From Parvibaculum sp045863935 (GTDB taxonomy: Bacteria; Pseudomonadota; Alphaproteobacteria; Parvibaculales; Parvibaculaceae), in assembly GCF_045863935.1 (NCBI RefSeq), contig NZ_BTVP01000011.1:23415-87414 (forward strand): a DNA stretch of 64,000 nucleotides, in the 5' to 3' direction. A program made the translations under genes and the position numbers. This document shows, piece after piece, positions 50,255 through 58,607 of the stretch. The notes below the pieces were generated by a model, which did no database searches, was not told where the DNA came from, and was given only the letters and a program-made list of their open reading frames with translations. Numbering within the stretch: the first letter of the stretch is position 1; every line of letters starts with the position of its first letter.

Positions 50255-51394
50255 TCAAAGCGCGGCGATGTCGCCTTCGGCCTGGTCGCGCTTGAAGGCG
50301 GCGCGGAAGGCTTCGAAGCGGCCCTCGGCGATGGCGGCGCGCATGCCGGCCATCAGGGTCTGGTAGTAGTGGACGTTGATCCAGCTCACCAGCATGGAGC
50401 CCAGCATCTCTTCCGACTTGATGAGGTGGTGGAGATAGGCGCGCGAATAGTCGCGCGCGGCGGGACAATCGCTTGTCCCGTCGAGCGGACGCGGGTCGGC
50501 CGCGTGGCGCGCATTCTTGAGGTTCACTTTTCCCCGCCGCGTGAAGGCAAGGCCGTGGCGGCCGTTCCGCGTCGGCATCACGCAATCGAACATGTCGATG
50601 CCGAGCGCGACGGACTCTACGAGATCGTCCGGCGTGCCGACGCCCATGAGATAGCGCGGGCGGTCCTCCGGCAGCGCGGGCGTCGTGAAATCGAGGACGC
50701 GGAGCATTTCCGCCTGCCCCTCGCCGACCGCGAGGCCGCCGACCGCATAGCCGTCGAAACCGATATCGCGGAGGCCCGCCGCCGAGGCCTGACGGAGCGG
50801 CTCATAGGTGCTGCCCTGCACGATGCCGAAAAGCGCCATGCCTTCCTTGCGGTGCGGTTGGCGCACGAAGGCATCCTTCGAGCGGCGCGCCCAGCGCAGC
50901 GACATCTCCATCGAGACGCGCGCTTCCTCTTCCGTCGCCGGAAAGGGCGTGCATTCGTCGAGCTGCATCTGGATGTCGGAGCCGAGCAGGCACTGGATCT
51001 CGATCGAGCGTTCGGGCGAGAGCATGTGGCGCGAACCGTCGATATGCGACTGGAAGGAAACGCCCTCCTCCGTCATCTTGCGGAGCTTCGAGAGCGACAT
51101 GACCTGGAAGCCGCCGCTGTCGGTCAATATCGGATGCGGCCAGTTCATGAAGCTGTGCAGGCCGCCAAGCGCCGCGACCTCCTCCGCGCCGGGACGGAGC
51201 ATGAGGTGATAGGTGTTGCCGAGCACGATGCCGGCGCCGGTCGAGCGCACCTGCTCGGGGTAGAGCGCCTTGACGGTCGCCGCCGTGCCGACCGGCATGA
51301 AGGCGGGGGTGCGGATTTCGCCGCGCGGCGTCGAGATGGCGCCGGTGCGCGCGCGGCCGTCCGTCGCCTTGAGCGAGAAGGTGAAGGCGCTCAC
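50255..51394 (-). CDS. tgt: tRNA-guanine transglycosylase Tgt
   Basis: Enzyme of 379 residues exchanging guanine-34 of GUN-anticodon tRNAs for preQ1 in queuosine synthesis. TIM-barrel motifs: TGAGIVLGNTYHLMLRPG, TDSGGFQVMSL (catalytic Asp), GIVQGSTYEPLRQASA, GYAVGGLAVGEGQAEM and DMFDCVMPTRNGRHGLAF (nucleophile Asp in FDCVMPTR). The zinc site cysteines and His lie further on (SDCPAARDYSRAYLHHLIKSEEMLG), although the usual CxCxxC is partly degenerate, with DCPAARDY in its place. The start is GTG at 51394, overlapping queA by 4 bp (GTGA), with GGGAG upstream; the open frame extends into queA on another register but has no family match. Confidence 0.95.
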   Translation of the reverse strand: MSAFTFSLKATDGRARTGAISTPRGEIRTPAFMPVGTAATVKALYPEQVRSTGAGIVLGNTYHLMLRPGAEEVAALGGLHSFMNWPHPILTDSGGFQVMSLSKLRKMTEEGVSFQSHIDGSRHMLSPERSIEIQCLLGSDIQMQLDECTPFPATEEEARVSMEMSLRWARRSKDAFVRQPHRKEGMALFGIVQGSTYEPLRQASAAGLRDIGFDGYAVGGLAVGEGQAEMLRVLDFTTPALPEDRPRYLMGVGTPDDLVESVALGIDMFDCVMPTRNGRHGLAFTRRGKVNLKNARHAADPRPLDGTSDCPAARDYSRAYLHHLIKSEEMLGSMLVSWINVHYYQTLMAGMRAAIAEGRFEAFRAAFKRDQAEGDIAAL

Positions 51395-52461
51395 TTTGCG
51401 CTCCCGTAAATCAGGCCCCTGTAAATCAAGGTGGCGTCGCCATAGGAATAAAAGCGGTACTTCTGCGCAACCGCATGGGCATAGGCGCGCTTCATCTCGC
51501 CCGTCGAGCGGAGCGCGGAGACGAGCATGAAAAGCGTCGAGCGCGGCAGGTGGAAATTGGTCATCAGAATGTCCACGGCCCGGAAACGGTAACCCGGCGT
51601 GATGAAGATGGAGGTCTCTCTCGCGAAGGGATGTACCACACCTTGCGCGTCCGCCGCACTTTCGAGAAGGCGCAGGCTCGTGGTGCCGACGGCGACGATG
51701 CGCCTGCCCGCCGCGCGCGCCGCATTGATGGCGGCGGCTTCGGTGTCCGATATCTCGCCCCACTCGGCATGCATCCTGTGGGCATCCGTGTCCTCCGCCG
51801 TGACGGGAAGGAAGGTGCCCGCGCCGACATGGAGCGTGAGGCGGACGGTGCGCACGCCGCGCGCTTCGAGCGCCGCCATCAGTTCCGGCGTGAAATGGAG
51901 GCCCGCCGTGGGCGCGGCGACGGCGCCGGGCTCGGCGGCATAGAGCGTTTGATAATCGGCGAGGTCGGCCTCGTCCGTCGCGCGCCTGCGGGCGATGTAA
52001 GGCGGCAGCGGCATTTCGCCGGCCACGGCGATGGCGGCATCGAGCGCGGGACCGGAGAGCGAGAAGCGCAGGCCCGCCTCGCCGCCCTCGGCCTTTTCCT
52101 CAACGGTGGCGGAAAGACCGCCCGGAAAGGAGATGCTTTCGCCGGGGGCGAGCTTCTTCGCGGGACGCAGAAAGGCGCGCCATTCGGAGGCGCTCACGCG
52201 GCGATGAAGCATGACCTCGATCTTCGCGGTGGCCTCGCCGCGCGTCCGCGTGCCGAAGAGGCGCGCGGGGATCACCTTCGTGTCGTTGAAGACGAGAAGG
52301 TCGCCGGGCTCGAGAAAGGAGGGGAGATCGCGAACGGTGCGGTCGGCGAGCGCGTTTTCATCCGGTCCGATGACGAGCAGGCGTGCCGCATCGCGCGGCC
52401 GCGCGGGCCGGAGCGCGATCAACTCCTCGGGCAGCTCGAAATCGAAATCGGAAACGCGCAT
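51391..52461 (-). CDS. queA: S-adenosylmethionine:tRNA ribosyltransferase-isomerase QueA
   Basis: Enzyme of 356 residues transferring ribose from SAM to preQ1-tRNA to make epoxyqueuosine. Motifs: MRVSDFDFELPEELIALRPARPRDAARLL, GDLLVFNDTKVIPARLFG, PTAGLHFTPELMAAL, RLTLHVGAGTFLPV, VGTTSLRLLE and TNFHLPRSTLFMLVSA, all canonical. The ATG at 52461 with AAAGGTGAG upstream is preferred over a start eight codons earlier. It is coupled to tgt by a 4-bp overlap and lies behind a palindromic element that separates it from the cyclophilin genes. Confidence 0.97.
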   Translation of the reverse strand: MRVSDFDFELPEELIALRPARPRDAARLLVIGPDENALADRTVRDLPSFLEPGDLLVFNDTKVIPARLFGTRTRGEATAKIEVMLHRRVSASEWRAFLRPAKKLAPGESISFPGGLSATVEEKAEGGEAGLRFSLSGPALDAAIAVAGEMPLPPYIARRRATDEADLADYQTLYAAEPGAVAAPTAGLHFTPELMAALEARGVRTVRLTLHVGAGTFLPVTAEDTDAHRMHAEWGEISDTEAAAINAARAAGRRIVAVGTTSLRLLESAADAQGVVHPFARETSIFITPGYRFRAVDILMTNFHLPRSTLFMLVSALRSTGEMKRAYAHAVAQKYRFYSYGDATLIYRGLIYGSAK

Positions 52462-52486
52462 GGTTTTGCGCTCACCTTTCAACAAA

Positions 52487-52576
52487 CGTCATGGCCCGGC
52501 TTGGCCGGGCCATCCACGTCTTTCTTCCGTGCCTGCCACCAAGACGTGGATGGCCCGCATGAAGCGGGCCATGACG
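52487..52576. repeat. 90-bp nested palindromic element
   Basis: Outer ends CGTCATGGCCCG and CGGGCCATGACG are perfect inverted repeats. Inside are hairpin 1 (ATGGCCCGGC/GCCGGGCCAT), hairpin 2 (ATGGCCCGC/GCGGGCCAT) and a long-range stem CCACGTCTT/AAGACGTGG. The whole can fold as one cruciform. It fills most of the gap between the cyclophilin stop (52604) and queA (start 52461). Architecture is shared with 50033-50202: a CGTC-(hairpin)-ATCCA end. Confidence 0.7.
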
Positions 52577-52603
52577 ACGGTGGGGTATGCGTCGAAGCTG
52601 AGC

Positions 52604-53077
52604 CTACGCCGCATCCGCCGCGACGCGCATCGAGACGATGCGGTCGGGTTCGCGCACGGGTTCGCCGCGCTTCAGCTTGTCGACGGCGTCCATGCCGGAA
52701 ACGACCTTGCCCCAGACCGTGTATTGACGGTCGAGGAAGGTGGCGTCGCCGAAGACGATGAAGAACTGGCAGTCAGCGCTGTTCGGGTCCTGCGTGCGGG
52801 CCATGGAGCAGACGCCGCGCACATGGGGCTCGGCGGAGAACTCGGCCGGCAGCTTCTTGCCCGAACCGCCAGAGCCGGTGCCCGTCGGATCGCCGCCCTG
52901 CGCCATGAAGCCGTCGATGACGCGGTGGAAGGCGACGCCGTCATAAAAGCCTTCGCGGGCGAGTTCCTTGATCCGCGCAACATGTTTCGGCGCAAGATCG
53001 GGACGCAGCTCGATCACGACCTTCCCATGCGGGATTTCGAGGATGAGCGTGTTTTCGGGATCCTTGATATCGGTCAT
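52604..53077 (-). CDS. ppiB: Cyclophilin-type peptidyl-prolyl isomerase, cytoplasmic
   Basis: Single-domain cyclophilin of 157 residues without a signal peptide. Family blocks are FYDGVAFHRVIDGFMAQGGDPTGTGSGG (with the catalytic Arg of FHRV), GVCSMARTQDPNSADCQFFIVFGD and YTVWGKVVSGMDAVDKLKRG. It speeds proline cis-trans isomerisation in the cytoplasm. It is 18 bp behind a paralogue with a signal peptide, evidently from tandem duplication. It is part of the gyrA-coaD-ppi-ppi-queA-tgt run. Confidence 0.92.
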   Translation of the reverse strand: MTDIKDPENTLILEIPHGKVVIELRPDLAPKHVARIKELAREGFYDGVAFHRVIDGFMAQGGDPTGTGSGGSGKKLPAEFSAEPHVRGVCSMARTQDPNSADCQFFIVFGDATFLDRQYTVWGKVVSGMDAVDKLKRGEPVREPDRIVSMRVAADAA

Positions 53078-53095
53078 TTGTTTCTCGATTTCGGT

Positions 53096-53635
53096 TTACT
53101 GATTGGCGTCCGCCGCGACCTGCATCTTCACGATCTTGTCGGGATTGGAAGGCGGTTCGCCCGGCGTGATGTTGTCGACATAGTCCATGCCCTCAACGAC
53201 GCGGCCGAACAGCGTGTACTGCCCGTCGAGAAAGCTCGCATCGTCGAAGACGATGAAGAACTGGCTGTTGGCGCTGTTGGGGCTGGAGGAGCGGGCCATG
53301 CCGACGGCGCCGCGCGTGAAGCTTTCCTTGTTCGTGAACTCGGCGCGGAGATCGTCCTTGAAGGAGCCGCCCATGCCGGTGGCCGTCGGATCGCCCGTCT
53401 GCGCCATGAAACCGGGGAGCACGCGGTGGAAGAGAAGGCCGTCATAGAAGCCTTCGCGCGAAAGCTCCTTGATGCGGTTCACATGTTCCGGCGCGATTTC
53501 CGGCAGCAACTCGATGACGACGCGGCCATCCTTGAGATCGAGATAGATCGTGTTTTCCGGGTCGAGCGCGAAGGCCTTTCCCGCAAGCCCCACCAGGGCA
53601 AAAAGAGCGACGAGTGCCGCCGTCAGTCCACGCAT
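53096..53635 (-). CDS. ppiA: Cyclophilin-type peptidyl-prolyl isomerase, exported
   Basis: Cyclophilin of 179 residues with a Sec signal peptide at residues 1-23 (RGLTAALVALFALVGLAGKAFA|LDP), so periplasmic. Core blocks FYDGLLFHRVLPGFMAQTGDPTATGMGGSFKDDL, GAVGMARSSSPNSANSQFFIVFDD and YTLFGRVVEGMDYVDNI match the downstream cytoplasmic paralogue. The ATG at 53635 has AGGAG. It lies 34 bp behind coaD. Confidence 0.93.
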   Translation of the reverse strand: MRGLTAALVALFALVGLAGKAFALDPENTIYLDLKDGRVVIELLPEIAPEHVNRIKELSREGFYDGLLFHRVLPGFMAQTGDPTATGMGGSFKDDLRAEFTNKESFTRGAVGMARSSSPNSANSQFFIVFDDASFLDGQYTLFGRVVEGMDYVDNITPGEPPSNPDKIVKMQVAADANQ

Positions 53636-53669
53636 GAGATACTCCTGTCAGATGCGGCCCTCGCGCCGC

Positions 53670-54176
53670 TTACTTTCCTTGGGCCTTCACGGCCGCCAGA
53701 ACCTTCGCCTTCACCGAAGACGGCACGAAGGGCGTGATGTCGCCGCCCATGGACGCGATCTGGCGCACCAGCGTCGAGGAGATGAACTGCGTTTCCGGCG
53801 AGGCGGCGAGAAAGACCGTCTCGACATGCGGGTTCATGACGCGGTTCATGCCGACCATCTGGGTCTCGTACTCGAAATCGACCGCGCCGCGCAATCCGCG
53901 GATGATGACGGTGGCGCCGTGCTCGTCCGCCGCATCGACGACGAGGCCGGAGAAGGAGGCGGTCGAGATTTTCGAGCCGACTTCCTTCGCGATGGGGCCA
54001 GCCTCCGCCTCGATGAGCGCGAAACGCTCCTCGAGCGAAATGAGCGGCGTCTTGGTGGCGTTGACGCCGATCGCGATCACGAGATGATCGACGAGCTTCA
54101 GACCCCGCCGGATCACGTCGAGATGTCCGTTCGTCATCGGGTCGAAAGTGCCGGGGTAAAGACCGACGCGCGCCAT
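53670..54176 (-). CDS. coaD: Phosphopantetheine adenylyltransferase CoaD
   Basis: Hexameric enzyme of 168 residues for the penultimate step of coenzyme A synthesis. The nucleotidyltransferase motif is GTFDPMTNGHLDVI (TxGH-type, His18), the second site is IRGLRGAVDFEYE, and EYETQMVGMNRVMN and FISSTLVRQIASMGGDI are standard. The ATG at 54176 has GGAGAGG. It lies 8 bp after gyrA, so it is co-transcribed with it. Confidence 0.97.
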   Translation of the reverse strand: MARVGLYPGTFDPMTNGHLDVIRRGLKLVDHLVIAIGVNATKTPLISLEERFALIEAEAGPIAKEVGSKISTASFSGLVVDAADEHGATVIIRGLRGAVDFEYETQMVGMNRVMNPHVETVFLAASPETQFISSTLVRQIASMGGDITPFVPSSVKAKVLAAVKAQGK

Positions 54177-54184
54177 GCCCTCTC

Positions 54185-57037
54185 CTATTCTTCTTCCGAG
54201 CCGTTCTCGCCCGTTTCCTCGACACGCGAGACGGAAACGACACGCTCGCCGGGATCGGTACGGAAAATGGTGACGCCCTGCGTGCCGCGCGCCTGGATCG
54301 AGATGTCGTGGACCGGCACGCGGATGAGCTGTCCCGCATCGGTGACCAGCATGATCTGGTCGTCGTCCTCCACGGGGAAGGACGCGATGAGTTTGCCGTT
54401 GCGCTCCGTGATGTCCATGGCGATGACGCCCTTGCCGCCGCGGCCCTTCGCCGGATAGCGGTAGGAGGAGGAACGCCGCCCATAGCCGCGCTCGGTGACG
54501 GCGAGCACGAACTGCTCCCGCGCGCCGAGTTCGGCATAACGCTCGGGGCTGAGCGTCAGCTCCTCGGAGGGCGCATCGTCCGCATCCTCGTCATCGGTCT
54601 TCGCGGGGCCTTCCTCGCCCTCCGCCTCGCCCAGCATGGCGCGGCGCATGGCGGCGGCCTGCTTGAGATAGGCCTCGCGCTCGGCAGACGTCACATCGAC
54701 ATGGCGCAGGATCGCCATGCCGATCACCTCGTCGCCCTCATCGAGCTTGATGCCGCGCACGCCGGTGGAGGTGCGGCCCGCGAAGACGCGGACATCGGCG
54801 ACGGCAAAGCGCGCGGAGCGCCCGCCGGCGGCGGTCAGCAGCACGTCGTCGTCCTCGGTGCATATCTGGACGCCGATGATGCTGTCGCCGGCATCGTCGA
54901 GCTTCATCGCGATCTTGCCGTTGCGGTTGATCTGGACGAAGTCCGAAAGCTTGTTCCGCCGGACGCCGCCGCTCTTCGTCGCGAACATGACGTGCAGGCT
55001 ATCCCAGCTTGCTTCGTCTTCGGGCAGCGGCATGACGGTGGTGATGTACTCGCCCTGGTCGAGCGGCAGAATGTTGATCATCGCCTTGCCGCGCGCCTGG
55101 GGCGTCGATTGCGGCAGGCGCCAGACCTTGAGCTTGTAGACCATGCCCGTGGAGGAGAAGAAGAGCATGGGCGTGTGCGTATTCGCGACGAAGAGGCGGG
55201 TGACGAAATCCTCTTCCTTCGTGGACATGCCGGAACGGCCCTTGCCGCCGCGGCGCTGCGCCCGGTAGGTCGAGAGCGGCACACGCTTGATGTAGCCGTG
55301 ATGGCTCACCGTGACGACCATGTCCTCGCGCTGGATGAGGTCTTCGTCCTCGAACTCGCCCTCGGCCTCCGCGATCTCGGTGCGGCGCGGCGTCGCGAAC
55401 TCGTTGCGGACGCCGGTCAGTTCCTCGCGCATGATGTCAAGCACACGCGAGCGCGAACGCAGAATGTCGAGATAGTCCTCGATCTTCTCGCCAAGGCCTT
55501 TCAGTTCGTCGCCGATCTCGTCGCGGCCGAGCGCGGTAAGACGCTGGAGGCGGAGCTCGAGGATCGCCCTCGCCTGCTCTTCCGACATGCGGATCGTGCC
55601 GTCTTCCGCGAGGCGGTGACGCGGATCGTCGATGAGCGCGATGAGCGGCGCGATGTCACGCGCCGGCCAGTCCCGCGCCATCAGGCTTTCGCGAGCCGAC
55701 GCCGGATCGGGCGCGGTGCGGATGAGCTTGATCACCTCGTCGATATTCGCGACCGCGATGGCGAGGCCGACAAGCACATGGGCCCGGTCGCGCGCCTTGT
55801 TGAGTTCGAACTTCGTCCGCCGCGAAATCACTTCCTCGCGGAAGGCGACGAAGATTTCGAGGAACTGCTTGAGGTTCATCAGTTCCGGACGGCCGTGATC
55901 GAGCGCCAGCATGTTGCAGCCGAAGCTCTGCTGCAGGGGCGAGAAACGGTAGAGCTGGTTGAGGACAACATCCGGCACGGCGTCGCGGCGAAGCTCCACG
56001 ACGACGCGCATGCCGTTGCGGTCGGACTCGTCGCGCAGATCGGCGATGCCCTCGATGCGCTTTTCGCGCACGAGGTCCGCGATCTTTTCCACCATCGACG
56101 CCTTGTTCACCTGATAGGGAATCTCGGTGATGATGAGCGCCTGGCGATCCTTGCGGACCTCCTCGATATCGACACGCCCGCGCACGACGACGGAACCCTT
56201 GCCCGTGTGATAGGCGGAACGCGCGCCCTGCCGCCCGAGCATGATGCCGCCGGTCGGGAAATCGGGCGCGGGAATGTGCTCGATCAACTCGTCGATGGTG
56301 ATGGACGGATTGTCGATGAGCGCGATGCAGGCGTCGATTACCTCGCCGAGATTGTGCGGCGGGATGTTGGTTGCCATGCCGACGGCAATGCCGTTCGCGC
56401 CATTGACGAGAAGGTTCGGCAGTTCGGCCGGAAGAACGACGGGTTCTCTTTCGGTGCCGTCGTAATTGTCCTTGAAGTCGATCGTGTTCTTGTCGATGTC
56501 GTTCAGCAGCGAATGCGCGGTCTTGGCCATGCGCACTTCGGTGTAACGCATCGCGGCGGGCGGGTCGCCATCGACGGAGCCGAAATTGCCCTGCCCGTCG
56601 AGCAGCGGCAGGCGCATGGAGAAATCCTGCGCCATGCGGACCAGCGCGTCGTAGATCGACTGGTCGCCATGCGGATGATACTTGCCGATGACGTCGCCGA
56701 CCACACGGGCGGATTTGCGATAGGGCTTGTTCCAGTCGTAGCCGTTCTCGTTCATCGAGAAGAGGATGCGGCGGTGGACGGGCTTGAGGCCGTCCCGCGC
56801 ATCGGGCAGCGCACGGCTCACGATCACGCTCATCGCGTAATCGAGATAGGACGAGCGCATCTCTTCTTCGATGGAAATGGGCGCGACGTCACGCTCCGGC
56901 GGCGGACCGCCGGCGGAAGAACCTCCCGGACCGCCGGGCGGCAGATCGCCCGAACCGTTCAGGCCGTCACCCATGCCGGTATCGTCGCCCGGGGCCGGCT
57001 CATCACCCGGAATGTCGCTGTCTGGCGTATCGGACAA
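54185..57037 (-). CDS. gyrA: DNA gyrase subunit A
   Basis: Type IIA topoisomerase subunit of about 950 residues, with DNA breakage-reunion N-domain and six-bladed C-terminal pinwheel. The conserved start of the core is ISIEEEMRSSYLDYAMSVIVSRALPDARDGLKPVHRRIL; the catalytic Tyr is residue 165 (MRYTEVRM). At the quinolone-determining region the sequence is HPHGDQSIYDALVRM: Gln126 stands where E. coli has Ser83, and Asp130 matches Asp87. The GyrA box appears as the pinwheel motif QRRGGKGR (blade 1). A Gly/Pro-rich N-terminal tail of about 50 residues precedes the core. TTG at 57037 is the best start; ATG 56974 is an alternative. It leads the coaD-ppi run. Confidence 0.96.
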   Translation of the reverse strand: MSDTPDSDIPGDEPAPGDDTGMGDGLNGSGDLPPGGPGGSSAGGPPPERDVAPISIEEEMRSSYLDYAMSVIVSRALPDARDGLKPVHRRILFSMNENGYDWNKPYRKSARVVGDVIGKYHPHGDQSIYDALVRMAQDFSMRLPLLDGQGNFGSVDGDPPAAMRYTEVRMAKTAHSLLNDIDKNTIDFKDNYDGTEREPVVLPAELPNLLVNGANGIAVGMATNIPPHNLGEVIDACIALIDNPSITIDELIEHIPAPDFPTGGIMLGRQGARSAYHTGKGSVVVRGRVDIEEVRKDRQALIITEIPYQVNKASMVEKIADLVREKRIEGIADLRDESDRNGMRVVVELRRDAVPDVVLNQLYRFSPLQQSFGCNMLALDHGRPELMNLKQFLEIFVAFREEVISRRTKFELNKARDRAHVLVGLAIAVANIDEVIKLIRTAPDPASARESLMARDWPARDIAPLIALIDDPRHRLAEDGTIRMSEEQARAILELRLQRLTALGRDEIGDELKGLGEKIEDYLDILRSRSRVLDIMREELTGVRNEFATPRRTEIAEAEGEFEDEDLIQREDMVVTVSHHGYIKRVPLSTYRAQRRGGKGRSGMSTKEEDFVTRLFVANTHTPMLFFSSTGMVYKLKVWRLPQSTPQARGKAMINILPLDQGEYITTVMPLPEDEASWDSLHVMFATKSGGVRRNKLSDFVQINRNGKIAMKLDDAGDSIIGVQICTEDDDVLLTAAGGRSARFAVADVRVFAGRTSTGVRGIKLDEGDEVIGMAILRHVDVTSAEREAYLKQAAAMRRAMLGEAEGEEGPAKTDDEDADDAPSEELTLSPERYAELGAREQFVLAVTERGYGRRSSSYRYPAKGRGGKGVIAMDITERNGKLIASFPVEDDDQIMLVTDAGQLIRVPVHDISIQARGTQGVTIFRTDPGERVVSVSRVEETGENGSEEE

Positions 57038-57271
57038 GTGTTTTTCTGACTTTTGGGAGCATCGCCGCAACGGCCCGAAACCCCGCCCGCGCGACACCCT
57101 GAAGGAACGAAAAAGAGGCCATCCGGCTTCCACCGAATCCCTCTCATTTACCGATTGCGAGACTATCAGTTCCGCCCCGTCACGGCAACTTCAAACACTT
57201 GGGCAGGCGGGTTGTAACCTGCTGAAATAAAAGAGAAAAATACGCCGACTGAAAGCCCCCGCGGTGCCCTC

Positions 57272-58129
57272 TCATTCGACCCGGAAAAGGACCGCCGTCG
57301 CGTCGTCGTGGCGCTTGAACCTGGGGTATGAAAGGCAGTCCGGATCCTCCATCGCCTCGACGTGGCGGACCTCCGCGACGATGGAGCGAAGTCCGCCAAG
57401 CGCGGCGCGGCGCACGGCTGTCGCGGGGTCGATGCGATGATAATCGAAGACGAGGGAACCGAAACCGTCGCTGAAGAGAAGCCCGGTTACGGGGCGCGCC
57501 AGCGGAACTTCCCAGTAGCGCATATGCGCGGCTGCCTCGGGGGCGATGCCGAGAATCCAGTAGCCCTCTTCCGTGTTCTGACGGCGGCGATTGTCGCGCA
57601 GATAGGCCATGATGGCGGCGTTGCCGAAAGGACGTTCACCCGGCGCGAGCGCGGCGATCAGCTCCGCCGTGCGGCTCATGGCGCGCGCCTCGCGCGAGGT
57701 ATGTTTCACCCCGAAGACGCGCGCCTCGTCGCTGTCATCGTCGAGAAGGATGAGGCCGCAATCGGCGAAGTTGGCGCAGGCGAGTTTGTCTTCGCCGGCA
57801 TGGATCATTGCCATGGCCGCGCTCGGCCATTCGTGGCGGCCGTTCGGCGGACGAAGACGCTCCCGCTCGAAACGGTGCGCGAGCGTCTCGATAGTGAAGC
57901 GGACAAGGCTACGAAGATCGGCGCCGTAGCGGGCGGCATTGGCGGCAAAGAGCGCGCTCGCCTGATGGGCGAGCCAGTGGGCGCCCGTCTCGGCCCCGAT
58001 CAGCGGACCGTCCGCAACATCCGTCGCGCCGTCGATCACCCATGCGTAGGCGCCTTCGTAGCCGAAGGCGTCTTCATTGGCCTTGTCCGGATTGCCGGGA
58101 TCGGTGAGCGTTTCGAGGATCGTGAGCAA
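57272..58129 (-). CDS. PP2C-like protein phosphatase
   Basis: Serine/threonine phosphatase of the PP2C fold, 285 residues. Metal-binding acidic motifs are visible: KANEDAF (residue 17-23), WVIDGATD (30-37), LFSDGFGSLV (about 220) and RHDDATAVL near the C-terminus. It dephosphorylates phosphoproteins with Mn/Mg; here no kinase gene is adjacent, so the target is unknown. The start appears to be TTG at 58129, 4 bp after the DUF2269 stop, so the genes are likely co-transcribed. No signal peptide or membrane helix. Confidence 0.84.
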   Translation of the reverse strand: MLTILETLTDPGNPDKANEDAFGYEGAYAWVIDGATDVADGPLIGAETGAHWLAHQASALFAANAARYGADLRSLVRFTIETLAHRFERERLRPPNGRHEWPSAAMAMIHAGEDKLACANFADCGLILLDDDSDEARVFGVKHTSREARAMSRTAELIAALAPGERPFGNAAIMAYLRDNRRRQNTEEGYWILGIAPEAAAHMRYWEVPLARPVTGLLFSDGFGSLVFDYHRIDPATAVRRAALGGLRSIVAEVRHVEAMEDPDCLSYPRFKRHDDATAVLFRVE

Positions 58130-58133
58130 GTGT

Positions 58134-58607
58134 TCACCAAAGGACTGGTTTTGCGATCATCAGACAAAAGATGGCCAGAACCGATATGAATGCAGGCCAC
58201 CCACACCAGAACCAGATTCGCGCGAAGTGGCGATAGCGTGGCGAAAGCGCCGTTCCCGTCAGGGCCGCTTCTTCAGCCATTTTCTTCATTTCGAGTTGCA
58301 ACCACACGACAGGCAGCCAGAAGAGGCCGACCAGAAGATAGAGACCGAGGCTCGCTACGATCCAGCTCTCCCAGATATCGCGCCCAGTCAGGAACGCCAG
58401 ACCGATCCCGCTCAGCGGTTGAGTGACAACGGCCGTCGCCGTGAAAAGAAAATCCGCGACAACCACGATCCGCGCCGTTCCCGCAATCAGCGCAGGATTG
58501 CCGTCGCGATCCGCCATGAACATGAAAAAGGCGATCCCGAGTCCCGTTCCGAAAAGAACGGCCGCGCCCAGAATGTGGACAAGCCTGAGAATGAGATAGA
58601 GGTCCAT
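58134..58607 (-). CDS. DUF2269 family integral membrane protein
   Basis: Membrane protein of 157 residues with four hydrophobic helices, DUF2269 family (function unknown). Start MDLYLILRLVHILGAAVLFGTGLGIAFFMF, with the conserved His in LVHILG and an Arg-containing loop; ARIWFWCGWPAFISVLAIFCLMI ends it. The ATG at 58607 overlaps the stop of the epimerase-DoxX gene (TGATG), indicating coupling. The DUF2269/epimerase-DoxX neighbourhood is recurrent in proteobacteria as far as I recall. Confidence 0.86.
   Translation of the reverse strand: MDLYLILRLVHILGAAVLFGTGLGIAFFMFMADRDGNPALIAGTARIVVVADFLFTATAVVTQPLSGIGLAFLTGRDIWESWIVASLGLYLLVGLFWLPVVWLQLEMKKMAEEAALTGTALSPRYRHFARIWFWCGWPAFISVLAIFCLMIAKPVLW

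Noticed and set aside
54308..57049. Very long plus-strand open frame (913 codons) opposite gyrA
   Set aside because: It mirrors GC-rich gyrA codons; the product is Arg/Ala/Asp-rich with no domain, while the minus strand is unmistakably GyrA.
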